Below, one piece after another: positions 54,801 through 64,000 of a stretch of DNA of 64,000 nt (within the stretch, counting starts at the first letter, position 1; each line of letters starts with the position of its first letter). The stretch is from Macrobrachium rosenbergii (Eukaryota > Arthropoda > Malacostraca > Decapoda > Palaemonidae): the NCBI RefSeq assembly GCF_040412425.1, contig NC_089794.1, positions 12,748,603 to 12,812,602 on the forward strand, given 5' to 3'. Both the position numbers and the translations under genes were made by a program. A model generated the notes under the pieces. The model saw only the letters and a program-made list of their open reading frames with translations, did not search any database and was not told the origin of the DNA.

Positions 54801-57800
54801 ACAGACTGGAATATGTTGACTTATTGCTAATTGCAAACTTACCAAGTGAGGAGAGTAGGTTACGTATGATATGTTGGTTAAATTGATTGAGAAGGTCCCA
54901 GCATATTCATTTATGTAGCTGATGGAATGCCAAGGGAATAGTACACTTCATCAGATGAACTATGAAATTCTTTCCAAAGAGGAAGCAATGATATACAGTG
55001 GTTTATGCCTATTCGGTCTTATGATGATAAGAACTTAATCTTTTAGAATGACTTATACTCTTCATTGATGGATCTCAGAAGGTCCACACAAATAGTCACA
55101 AACTTCCCTCGGGAGATAGTGTTAAAAGGTAATTCTTGGACCCTCGTAAAGGATGACACAGGGACAAGTCAGAGTCTTCAAAACAGTGCTACTTATGTCA
55201 AATTTGATAAAAAACTGTTGAATCACATAATAGCCAGCCATCCTTATCACAGAGAGACACTTGCCGTAGATTTAATGTTATTTTGGCATTTATTCACGGC
55301 ATCTCATTTATTATTAATAAACAGTTTAACCAGACCACTTTCTCAATCACAAGTGACATGAACGTCGCAAATATCTGGTAGTACTCTGTACTGCGTACTG
55401 AAGGATCTATGCAGCATTACCTCGGCTTCCAGTTTTTTATCCCTTTAGTGTCTTCCCACCTAGCTACCCATTTACTCCAAGAAATAACTAAATAAAAATA
55501 AGAAAGCATAGCTATTTCAGCAAGTGTAAGTTCTCAGCATTTCCATTCTTTTAAGGTAACAGAATGAAATCCAAGCAAATAAAGTTCTCTCATCCACAGT
55601 ATATTTTGAATGATAGCAAAACAGTTTCTTTCAGCTGCTGGTGACATACCCAGAAGACGTGACTGTAGCATCTCTGTATATATATATATTTATTTACTGT
55701 ATATATATATGGAACACTAACTGGTATAGCTACATATGTCTTGAGTTGAACTGGGAGGACTGTTTATTCAACAGAATTGAGATGCATCCAATTTTTTGGT
55801 GATATTTCCAGATTAAGAATACATTGTCGGTATAGAAATAAATCTAAATGACACGAAAGTCTGAAGAAACAATGGTTTCCCAAGCTGAATAATAATGATT
55901 TTAGAATTTGTTGACTTTTTACAAAGCCCTTTTTTGCAAGTACAGAACAACAAGTATTGCAATCAGGACAGGGTAAAACTTCTGTCTGAATCGTTTGAAA
56001 GATTGAAAAAACTTACTTAAACAACAAGGTAATTCTCTTGAAAACTAGAGTACAGCCAAACTATGTTCCTCAGATAAGAAATATGGCACTATACAAACTC
56101 ACAGAGTTCTCCCAGTTCAACGCAGGACGAAGTTTTGACAGTTTGCACCAAACAGTTGAAGAAATTCATTTCCGCCCTTGAATTCACTGTGATCAATACG
56201 CTCGACAGTGTTTTTTTTTCTTTCGAATGACACTTCGAGAGCGAGTTGGCCTTCCTTGTGGAAAAAAAGAAGAAAAACACGAGAGGGACTTTAGCAAGCA
56301 ACTGTGTGCAAAGAGTCTGGACCCTACCGACCCTACTCACTGAAACAGATTCAGCACTAATCAAATAGGAATTTCTACACCATTGTTTTGAATGCGCGTT
56401 ATCATACAGCTATGTACACGAAAAGAAAATGAGAAACAGAATTCCGCCGAAGTGAACAAACACCCAGTTCGTCGTTTCCGCATCGAAACGGAAGTTGATC
56501 AGATGTAGAAACTGAATACGGAACTTGGGGAGTTTCTTCTGATGCTCAAGACGGCGTAGAAATAGAATCCAGCTCTGGATGAAATGAAGGAATTTGGCAA
56601 AAGATCTTATTGTATAAATTTGATGGCAGCAGATTAAAGGAATACGCTGACAATGAGTGAACGTGGGTCCAAATAAAAAAAAAATAATAATGAAAAGATG
56701 AAGTATCTTTTGGGTTCAACTGTATATTTACATTATCATCAGACCTGACCTGACCTTGACTTCAGAAATAATAATACGGACCCACAGTTCTCGGTACGAA
56801 GAAAAGAGTTACAAAAAATTCAGCATCTTTAAATTGCTCTTCAAGAAAAGCCTGATTGCAGGTCAGGGTAATTTTTGCTTCCAGCAGTTTGAAGTGGCTT
56901 CAGATTTCATATCTGAATCCCAAAAATATGTTGTCATTTCAGTACTAGAGGTTTTATCAGTTGCTTTTAAATTTTATTAGAAGAAGGGTGAAATTTTATG
57001 AATTTTTGCAGATTCCCCTTATACATTTCTCTCTACAGCAAAAAAAAAAAAAAAAAATGCGTGCAGTGAATGACTTAGTGTCTTTTCCTCATTATGAAAA
57101 GTAGGTACAAAATAATCGCATATTCAGAGAAACTATTCGTAATCAATTAGTTCATCACCACTTTTGTAAATATCGAGCACAGCATTACATATTCAATTTT
57201 GTCAGCCAACCTCCCAGGGCCTAGAAAAAGGATAAAGCTTTCACTTAACTGTCTGTGGTATCACACAAGACATCTTGCTGTCTCATTCATCAATCCAAAG
57301 CATCAACGTATGAAAAAAAAGAGAGAGAGACAAAAATAGAAACCATCTGATATTTTATTTTGTCAGTCGTATTGACGCCAAGAAATCTTTTTTTGCCTAC
57401 GCTACAGACAGAGATGCTCGGGCAGGGACAGGAAGGAGAGACGGAGCCTTTTCATAAATCTCTGCTGATTGGCGGAATTCCTCTTTGCTGTCGGCTGGCC
57501 AGGCAAAAATGGCTGCTTGATAACAGAGTGACTCTTCTAGTTCAAAGGGAGTGACGGCAAAGTCATTTTTGGGAGCCTGCTTATGTTCGTCGGTTGGGGA
57601 AAGTCAGTATTTGAATTGTAGCCATGATGCCAGGTTTGGGAATTTGAGGGTGGGGAGGGGAGAAGGAGGGGGTGGATGATTGGGGTTGGGTTGGGGAGGG
57701 GACGAATATTCCTCCCAAGAGACTAGAATGAGTCGGGTCTGGAGATGAGAGTAAGTGATAACACTTCATTATTAAAGTTGCAATCTGTTTTACTTTTTTT

Positions 57801-59359
57801 TTTAATGTATAAGCGGAAAAGTAATATACTTCAGTATATACAAACACAGCCATAGCTCCGGGAGCCTGTGGCCGATATACCATAAATATGAGGTATTCCT
57901 TTGATCCAATTACATTATATCAGACTTAATATACATCTAAACAGCATCTGTTACTATATCATTATTGCAGTATATCATTTGCAATGAATCATCATAAAAA
58001 TAAAACGGAAAATTCTTGTGACATACAAGAATGGGTTGGTTTGAATGTATGTTTAGAATCAGTGCAAGATTATTGCCATTGTAGTTTTTTTTTTCAGAAT
58101 ATTAGAGAATAGGTGTTTGGACGTGTTATAATTTAAGTAGGGCATTTAACCTTTATTGCCTTGGAAATAAATATCTTTCTATCTCAAATGCAAAAAAGTG
58201 AGATAGGATTAAAACGAAAATTTTTTTCTTAGAACAGACTTCCCATGATATTTTAAAAATATCTTTATAAATAATGATAGAAAGAATATAATTGAACGTG
58301 ATTATTATGCACTTAATTCTGCTGATAAGCTTCAAAGTTTTCATTAAAAAAAGAAATTGTTTTCTGACCATTTGTCATCTTTCTGAAGGAAATATAAAAG
58401 TCAGGAGTAAAGGTTCCACTTCATTCTGAGGAGAGTATCTTTGTTATTTTGGACGAAACATTTTGATCACCAGGTGAAACTTTATGGGACGAGTCTGTTA
58501 CATTAGTTGGCATGTTGATTTTCTCTTTGCTTCTCAGAGGGAGAAGAAGAAGAAGAGAAAAGAAGAAGAAGTAGAAATAGGGCTTTCATTCTCTCAGTCA
58601 ACTTCAAGCAACTGAGGTTTTTCCTAAAGAGTCGTGAGGCTGCCTGCGTAGGGTACACACATATCTATCAACATCATACATCGTTAAAACATAGAATTGA
58701 AACGATACATGCTAATGCTTACATATTAACGAGTTCTTTGAAAACATGACCAACAGAAGAAGAAAGCATTTTAATCTAAAGTTCAGCATTTCAGAGATAT
58801 GGCGACGCTTGCTGCCTTAAATCTGTTTACCAGAAAGGAAATCACTTCTTCGCATGCTGTCAAGGTTTTACAACACAACACTTCATCTCCATCTTACATG
58901 CTGTTAGGGGTTTATGAGACAACACAATGTTTCCACTTAGCAGCCAAAGCATCATTTGCACTGCTAAATCGTGGTTATCATGTCTTTTCCACCTTTGATT
59001 AGCAATGTCTCTTACTTCATTGTTAATCTATCAACACGGGATAACGTTCTGTTCTGATCTGATGGTTTTACTCTCAGAACCCCTTTTGCAAAGTTCGAAT
59101 GCAGGTCCAAGCTTAGCACTGTTCCTTTTCAAAGTATAAACCTCCAGATTTGGGCGCTCAATAATTGTCAAGTTTTGAGAAATTTAGCCATGTTGAGGGA
59201 CTGTTTCTGTCTCAGTAAGTAGACCACCTCATAGATTTCTTTCGCAGCATACCGGAGACACTTCGATCGAACAGCGAAGACTGTTTAGTTCCTCAGACAT
59301 TCCTTTCACTCCCATGCCATTAACCCAAGACTTAGGGAAACCTGAAGCCAAATCGAGTT
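54801..59359. other. Unassigned DNA 3' of the Wnt16 gene
   Basis: No gene supported. A SINE tail scrap lies at about 55300-55340 (reverse complement tggtctggttaaactg). Simple runs occur near 55675-55710, 57042-57056 and 57770-57790. Part of this must hold the Wnt16 3' untranslated region, whose end I cannot place. Confidence 0.45.
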
Positions 59360-59461
59360 TTATTTGCAGGTGTACACGTCCACATTAGTCACGCAGGTCT
59401 TGCATTTGACGTAACAGCACCAGACGAACTTGCAGTGACATCTGTCGACGTACGTCTCCAC
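59360..59461 (-). CDS. Wnt16: Wnt16 last coding exon
   Basis: Acceptor ttcacag. 33 codons plus TAA (59362-59360): [20 protein letters not shown] then [13 protein letters not shown]. An AATAAA overlaps the stop but is too close to be assumed the polyadenylation signal. Confidence 0.94.
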   Translation of the reverse strand: METYVDRCHCKFVWCCYVKCKTCVTNVDVYTCK

Positions 59462-61377
59462 CTGTGAAGAGACGTAAATTACGGTCAAATCCACTTATGG
59501 CCAAAGAAAACATTTTTTATGTATAGAGGTGAATTCACTACATAAACTAAATAGTTCAATACTTGCAGTGTAATAATGCCTAAAACTTAAGGTATCAATG
59601 TAAGTAGATTATTAAGAAACAAAGTAATGCAATTGAAACCAAGATACATCTCTCCTAGGTTTAATTGATTATGAAATGGAAAACACTTATGATATAGTTA
59701 GTAAATAGTCTACATATATGATGAATATACATGATGTATGCATGTCTCACAATATGTTTATCTTCGTTTCTCCATCCTACATCCCCCGTAGGAGGGTAGT
59801 TCCGTCAGTGCACCTCACGTGGTGTACTGTAGGAAATACTAAAAGGGGGTTGCAGGGTCCCTTTGGCTCCTAGCTTCCCCCACTTTTTAGCCTTTCACTT
59901 TACCCACATTCCTGCTCCCTTTCTTCACTCTTGCTGTCCAAGAGTCGGGTTCCCTCACAGTTCCACCTTTAGATCTTTGTACTTTTTTCTCTGTTTTCTG
60001 GATCTCTTTGAGTTGCTATCCAACCACTCCAGCTCCCTCTTTTCGCTGCCTTAAGCGTGAATGGCCAAAAGTGCTCCAGTGCCAAAATCTCATAAATATA
60101 AAGAATCAGGTCCATCCTGCACCACTAACCTTAGTATTGTATCCTCGGCCGCAACAGAGCAGTTTGCAGGAGTCGGCCCCATTGGACGTCTTGTTGCAGT
60201 AGCGACCATGAGTGCCCAGGATCCCCTTCTTCTTGTCCTGCACGCAGTAGTTGGGTGACTTGTGGATGTGGACCAAGTCATCCTTCCCTGCCGGGAAGCG
60301 GCGGTTTCGACGGCTGCGGCGCTTTCGTCGCCTTCTGCGGGGAGGCTCCCTTCGGCGTGAGGAACTCCTTCGCTTCTTGCGCTTCAACTGGAAGGAAAAT
60401 TTGCCTCGTGAGTCCAGTATTCAAGCATTTATACTATACGAGTGTTTATATACCAATGAACTTGCTTTGAAAAGTCGTATGGTCAAGCATATTAAGAAAC
60501 AAGTTTTGAGAAAGCATGCTTCTAAATTTATAAGCTGCATTATGAAATCAATTGATAACCTGAAGTTCACTGTGGAATCGTTATTATCATCGAAGCCAAT
60601 TTTTACATATTGATTATTGTGGGGGCCTTTCATTATCAATGGATTATCATAGAATCCCTAAAATACCAATTGACAACAGAGGATTTCCATTTTTTCCTAT
60701 GGATTATCATTGAATCCTTTCATTGCGTATGAAAAATGAAATACCTCTATTTTTTTATGCTTTGTCATGGAATATTTATTTTCTGTGAATTGTGACGGAA
60801 TCCTCTTTTCTAAGTAAGTATCATAGTCTTTTCACGTCATAAATTACCGCAGAATCCCTCAGTGATGCATGGAACATAGGAAATCTCTGTGTTACCTATG
60901 GATTACCTTTGAATCCCTCTTAGAATCAGACAGAATCCAACTCTTCACCCAATGGTTATCATAGAACCGTTCCGTTTCCTAGGGTTTAATATAGAATCAC
61001 TTTATTACCTACAAATTGTAATGGAATCCTATTACCTGCAAATTATCATGGAGTCCCTCCATTACCTGTACTGCGCTGTGGTACTTCAGCTTGAGGTAAT
61101 CTCCAACGGCAGAAAAGGTGGGGATGGAGCGCCAGCAGGTCTTCACTTCGCATGAGCCAGACACACCGTGACATCGACACTGCATCTTCATGAGACGAGC
61201 CACGGCCTGTGGGAAAATGCCCGGTGGTTAATTACCAAGATACTTCAATACACTTTTCAGGAACAATATACATATATATACACACGCACACAAACTCTTG
61301 TATTCCCACAGTGGTCCCGTGGTCGAAGAAGAACTAGATCCTCACATCCAAGACTTTCGACTTTTATACAAAAAAAA

Positions 61378-61451
<74 letters not shown>

Positions 61452-61757
61452 AACCAGACCACTGAGCTGATTAACACCTCTCCTAGAGAGGGCTGGCCCG
61501 AAGGATTAGACTTATTTTACGTGGCTAAGAACCAGTTGGTTACCTAGCAACGGGACCTACAGCTAATTGTGGAATCCGAACCACATTATAGCGAGAAATT
61601 AATTTGTCACCAGAAATAAATTCCTCTAATTCTTCGTCGGCCGGCCGGAGACTCGAACTCGGGCCTACCAGAGTGCTAGATCCTAAAGATGGCTATAAAA
61701 TAGAAGTCGAAAGTCTTCGTATCTCCCTTTATTTTCATGCGAGAATCATATCTATAT

Positions 61758-61812
<55 letters not shown>

Positions 61813-61898
61813 AATGTATTATTTATTTATTTATTTAAATATTCCTTCATATTAAATTTCCAAGTCGTATTCAGCCTACCAATTTTTTTATTTGCATA

Positions 61899-61972
<74 letters not shown>

Positions 61973-62064
61973 AGTATATATGTATATATATACATACATA
62001 TACATATATGCATTCATATGTAATTTCAAGTCTTATTCAGCCTACCCAGTTTATTATTTTCATT

Positions 62065-62133
<69 letters not shown>

Positions 62134-62182
62134 ATGTGCATTAAATTTCCAAGTGTTATTCAGCCTACCCAGTTTTATTTGC

Positions 62183-62276
<94 letters not shown>

Positions 62277-62454
62277 CTAAAAGGGCAAGCCTGAAAGACA
62301 ATGCTTACATCATTGTAAAGCACTTACCTCCCTTCCAGCTTCATTATTATGAAGGTTCATCAAGTTTCGTTTCCGTTTAAATTTCTTGTGGCGTTCTTTC
62401 TCGGGAGCATCGACGAACTGGCGGGCGAATTGGATTCCAAATCGTAAGTTGTCG
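59360..62454 (-). CDS. Wnt16: Wnt16-like secreted signalling protein, C-terminal 208 residues (4 exons, 5' part beyond window)
   Basis: Wnt proteins are secreted, lipid-modified ligands for Frizzled receptors. Coding order is 62454-62328, 61206-61066, 60387-60130, 59461-59360, joined through consensus AG/GT sites. All three internal introns fall between codons. The first visible exon starts after two bases of a serine codon. Key features: [27 protein letters not shown], whose HGVSG serine is the lipidation site in the family; [20 protein letters not shown]; and a Cys-rich end finishing VDVYTCK. All C-terminal cysteines expected of a Wnt are present. SPNYCV-x-[12 protein letters not shown] and the TDVHTCK-like ending point to Wnt16 over other subfamilies. 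Family length is about 365 residues, so some 150-160 residues (signal peptide, N-terminal domain) should lie right of 64000. Odd: a 30-residue stretch with 21 Arg/Lys. Confidence 0.93.
59788..60055 (+). repeat. Decapod dispersed repeat in the last Wnt16 intron
   Basis: It shares gtaggagggtagttccgtca, cacctcacgtggtgtactgt and gggtccctttggctcctagc with the copy at 49200-49300. It lies opposite to the gene within intron 59462-60129. Confidence 0.7.
60130..60387 (-). CDS. Wnt16: Wnt16 exon with polybasic linker
   Basis: Acceptor ttttccttccag, donor AAG|gttagt. 86 codons. The first 30 residues are 70% Arg/Lys ([20 protein letters not shown] onward). Then come [40 protein letters not shown] and RGYNTK. 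Confidence 0.94.
60600..61068 (-). repeat. Degenerate ~30-bp minisatellite ending at a Wnt16 splice donor
   Basis: On the minus strand units start aGGTAAT or similar at 61068, 61038, 61011 and about 60981, with recurring gattccat/gatgataat blocks. It fills most of intron 60388-61065. The true donor lies in the first unit. Confidence 0.6.
61066..61206 (-). CDS. Wnt16: Wnt16 exon with the lipidation site
   Basis: Acceptor ttcccacag, donor CAG|gtaatg. 47 codons, [20 protein letters not shown] through to KYHSAVQ. Another CAG|gtaata 30 bases downstream could serve as an alternative donor. Confidence 0.94.
61343..61675 (-). mobile_element. tRNA-derived-type SINE with (TA)n and oligo-T/A tail in a Wnt16 intron
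   Basis: Flanked by CTAGATCCT at 61334-61342 and 61676-61684, a 9-bp target duplication. On the minus strand it starts cactctggtaggcccgagtt, with gagttcgagtctcc close to a pol III B box (GGTTCGANNCC). It continues through ggaatttatttctggtgaca, ctataatgtggttcggattc and aatccttcgggccagccct to tggttaaac, then (TA)n and an oligo-T (minus strand) tail. The A box is not clear, so the 5' end may be truncated. It is in the same orientation as the Wnt16 gene. Confidence 0.82.
61758..62275. repeat. Compound satellite: three spacers separated by long (TA)n
   Basis: (CA)n/(TA)n at 61758-61805 leads to three copies of a spacer (about 61852-61896, 62017-62064, 62134-62188; shared ttattcagcctacccagttt), each followed by (TA)n (61897-61970, 62065-62131, 62189-62271). 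It is all inside intron 61207-62327. Confidence 0.85.
62328..62454 (-). CDS. Wnt16: Wnt16 exon ([10 protein letters not shown] ... NNEAGRE)
   Basis: Acceptor tttcag precedes base 62454 and donor GAG|gtaagtg follows 62328. It encodes one base of a split Ser codon plus 42 residues, starting [20 protein letters not shown] and ending NNEAGRE. It corresponds to the W-G-G-C-S-D-N region of Wnts. Confidence 0.92.
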
Positions 62455-63092
62455 CTGAAAGGAGGAGGATAAAGAGTAATGTTATATTTTACGGAAGTGA
62501 TTTATGTCGAATTCCATAGGCAAAGAAAGTAAGGTCGAAGAGGTGAATGTAGTTACCGCTACAAGAGTTGAGAAAATGTACCAAACTAAAGGTAGGAATG
62601 TAGAGAAAACGGACATTTTCACATTCTTACTTGGGGAACTTAAGAAAATTCTCGTACGACCCACAGACTTAAAAGTTGAATTACATTGGTAAACCTAGCA
62701 GAAAAATGATGAATGAGAATTTTCGAAGTAAAATTATTGACAACAAGATTTTTCTTTACAATTAACAGCTTTAATAAGGAACTGGCTACTTCCATTCTTC
62801 TAATATCAACGCAAAACAATAACGAGTCCGCTATCTTCCGTTAACCCTCATTACCCTATTGCTTATGAACATTTGTAACGTTTTCCTTTTACATGTGCTT
62901 ACAAGCTCTTATCAGTCTGAACAGTTTCTCTGTAATATCAGCAATCAACACCAACTCCCGTAAATATCACCCATATAACACTCCATTCACAGAAATATCA
63001 CCCATATAACACTCCATTCACATCTCTTTTTCGTCCATATTAGGTGCTACTAGAGTATGATATCTACCATCCATTTTCTACATTTGACCCCT

Positions 63093-63151
63093 CAGGGGCT
63101 AGTACTAAACACGGTGAGTCACTGTTTCAACGTGTTTAATACTAGCCCCTG
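63093..63151. repeat. 21-bp-arm hairpin (mini fold-back element)
   Basis: Left arm caggggctagtactaaacac(g) and right arm pair with one mismatch around a 17-base loop. The symmetry weakly continues outward (tttga / tcaaa). The left-arm motif agtactaaacayggtga also occurs at 22580-22597. Confidence 0.78.
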
Positions 63152-63429
63152 GGTGATCAAATAGTTTTGCATATAGTTTGAGGAAGCAATTGCCATAGAC
63201 CTTAATTGGGTTGTGTGGTAGATAGCATCCTAATTTTTGGTAGGTCGCGAATAGCTCGGTAGATATCATGCTATAGTAACAACAGATGTTAAGTGGGCGT
63301 TACACTTTTGTCTCATCAACTTTTATACCAGACCAGTCAACGTTGCATTTACATACACTCTTAATAACCCTTACTACATGTGATAGCTGTCATTTATAGG
63401 CTGAATAGCCTTATACACATTTAATACAA

Positions 63430-63433
<4 letters not shown>

Positions 63434-63500
<67 letters not shown>
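63434..63500. repeat. (TA)n microsatellite
   Basis: Pure AT dinucleotides. Confidence 0.97.
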
Positions 63501-63507
<7 letters not shown>

Positions 63508-64000
63508 CATACACGTAATTGTATATATACATATACATATAAACATATGCATACATATACACTTATATAAGTATATATGTGTGTGTGTAAATTGTGTAAA
63601 TTTCTCGTAAATTCCACCAAAGATTCGCCCCTATAGCGGACGTTAGTGACCACTTGCTGGCGGTTGTGTTTACTCAGGCCAATACTAGCAGAATAAGCGT
63701 CTGAAAGGGATTTCTAAGAAGAAAACAACTGTGATTGGCGGCCACAAACGCGTACTTTAAAACGTCAAAACAGTGACATTACGTTTTGAGGACGGTTGAT
63801 CTTAGCTGTAAAAGTTCGCTTGTGAACGAAATTCACTGAAACCTATTTTTCCTTTAGATTCTCAAAAGTTGGTTAAGTGAGATTGACAGCTTTGTGGAAA
63901 TAATGTATGTACACAGTCAAAGTGTTTTTAACAAACGCTGCAATCAGTTTTCCTTGGCAATTCCATGAAAATTGAATGTGGGAAACAAAGCTGCCAGGAA

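Larger units (their letters stand above)
62455..64000. other. Wnt16 intron (5' part) with hairpin and (TA)n
   Basis: I find no further Wnt exon here on the minus strand, so this is read as intron. A 41-base sequence (tcacagaaatatcacccata-type) is partly duplicated at 62965-63020, a hairpin lies at 63093-63151 and (TA)n at 63434-63500. Confidence 0.5.

Noticed and set aside
55065..55361. 98-codon plus-strand frame
   Set aside because: No domain; it overlaps a SINE-tail scrap at its 3' end.
57360..57554. Possible small exon 3' of Wnt16
   Set aside because: No family similarity or convincing splice sites.
59360..59365. AATAAA at the Wnt16 stop as polyadenylation signal
   Set aside because: It overlaps the stop codon, leaving almost no 3' untranslated region; likely coincidental.
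62482..62664. Further Wnt exon in the 62.5-64 kb stretch
   Set aside because: The frames here lack the Cys/Trp pattern of upstream Wnt exons; the needed exon ending in W-G-G-C was not found.

Overview
This is a eukaryotic, arthropod-type window, most likely from a decapod crustacean (shrimp, prawn, crayfish or crab). The evidence is an AT-rich background with very long (TA)n, (GA)n and (AAT)n microsatellites, GGTTA (TTAGG-type) repeats, several DIRS1-like tyrosine-recombinase retrotransposons (known to be abundant in Decapoda), SINE-like repeats resembling those of decapod genomes, and exons of an invertebrate Wnt gene. Species cannot be fixed from the sequence.

The left two thirds (about 1-46.3 kb) is a retroelement graveyard with nested insertions. 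A DIRS1-like element on the minus strand (DIRS-A, about 1003-14120) was split twice: by a GC-rich CsRn1-type Ty3/gypsy element (gypsy-1, 1255-6235, two LTRs, TAAT target duplication) placed in its terminal repeat, and by a pogo/Tigger-like DNA transposon (6617-8430, TA duplication) near its 3' end. From 14.1 to 25.9 kb there is mostly repeat-derived or unassigned non-coding DNA. A truncated gypsy element (gypsy-3, minus, about 25.97-27.34 kb) and a MITE sharing the pogo ends (28826-29124) follow. Gypsy-2 (+, about 29.7-32.54 kb) is interrupted by a SINE fragment and then abuts a 5'-truncated DIRS (DIRS-B, 32.54-38.64 kb). DIRS-B is itself split by a 3.6-kb LTR element (33902-37515) that has a zinc-knuckle Gag, a second ORF of unknown type, no pol, a Lys-tRNA-like primer site and a strikingly C-poor plus strand. 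A third DIRS (DIRS-C, about 40.39-46.35 kb, +) carries an internal deletion and a roughly 0.84-kb insertion.

The right third (46.3-64 kb) is mostly non-coding with two minisatellites (32-bp unit at 51.4-52.5 kb, 42-45-bp unit at 53.95-54.8 kb) and many (TA)n tracts. Its one clear host gene is the 3' half of a Wnt16-like gene on the minus strand. Four exons are visible (62454-62328, 61206-61066, 60387-60130, 59461-59360). All exon edges have consensus splice sites and the three introns between them are phase 0. The 5' exons lie beyond the right edge. Its introns carry a SINE, a decapod repeat, a compound (TA)n satellite and a minisatellite that includes a splice donor.

No retroelement here looks able to move by itself: each has stops, frameshifts, deletions or altered catalytic residues. 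Wnt16 is the only feature I would call a functional protein-coding gene.
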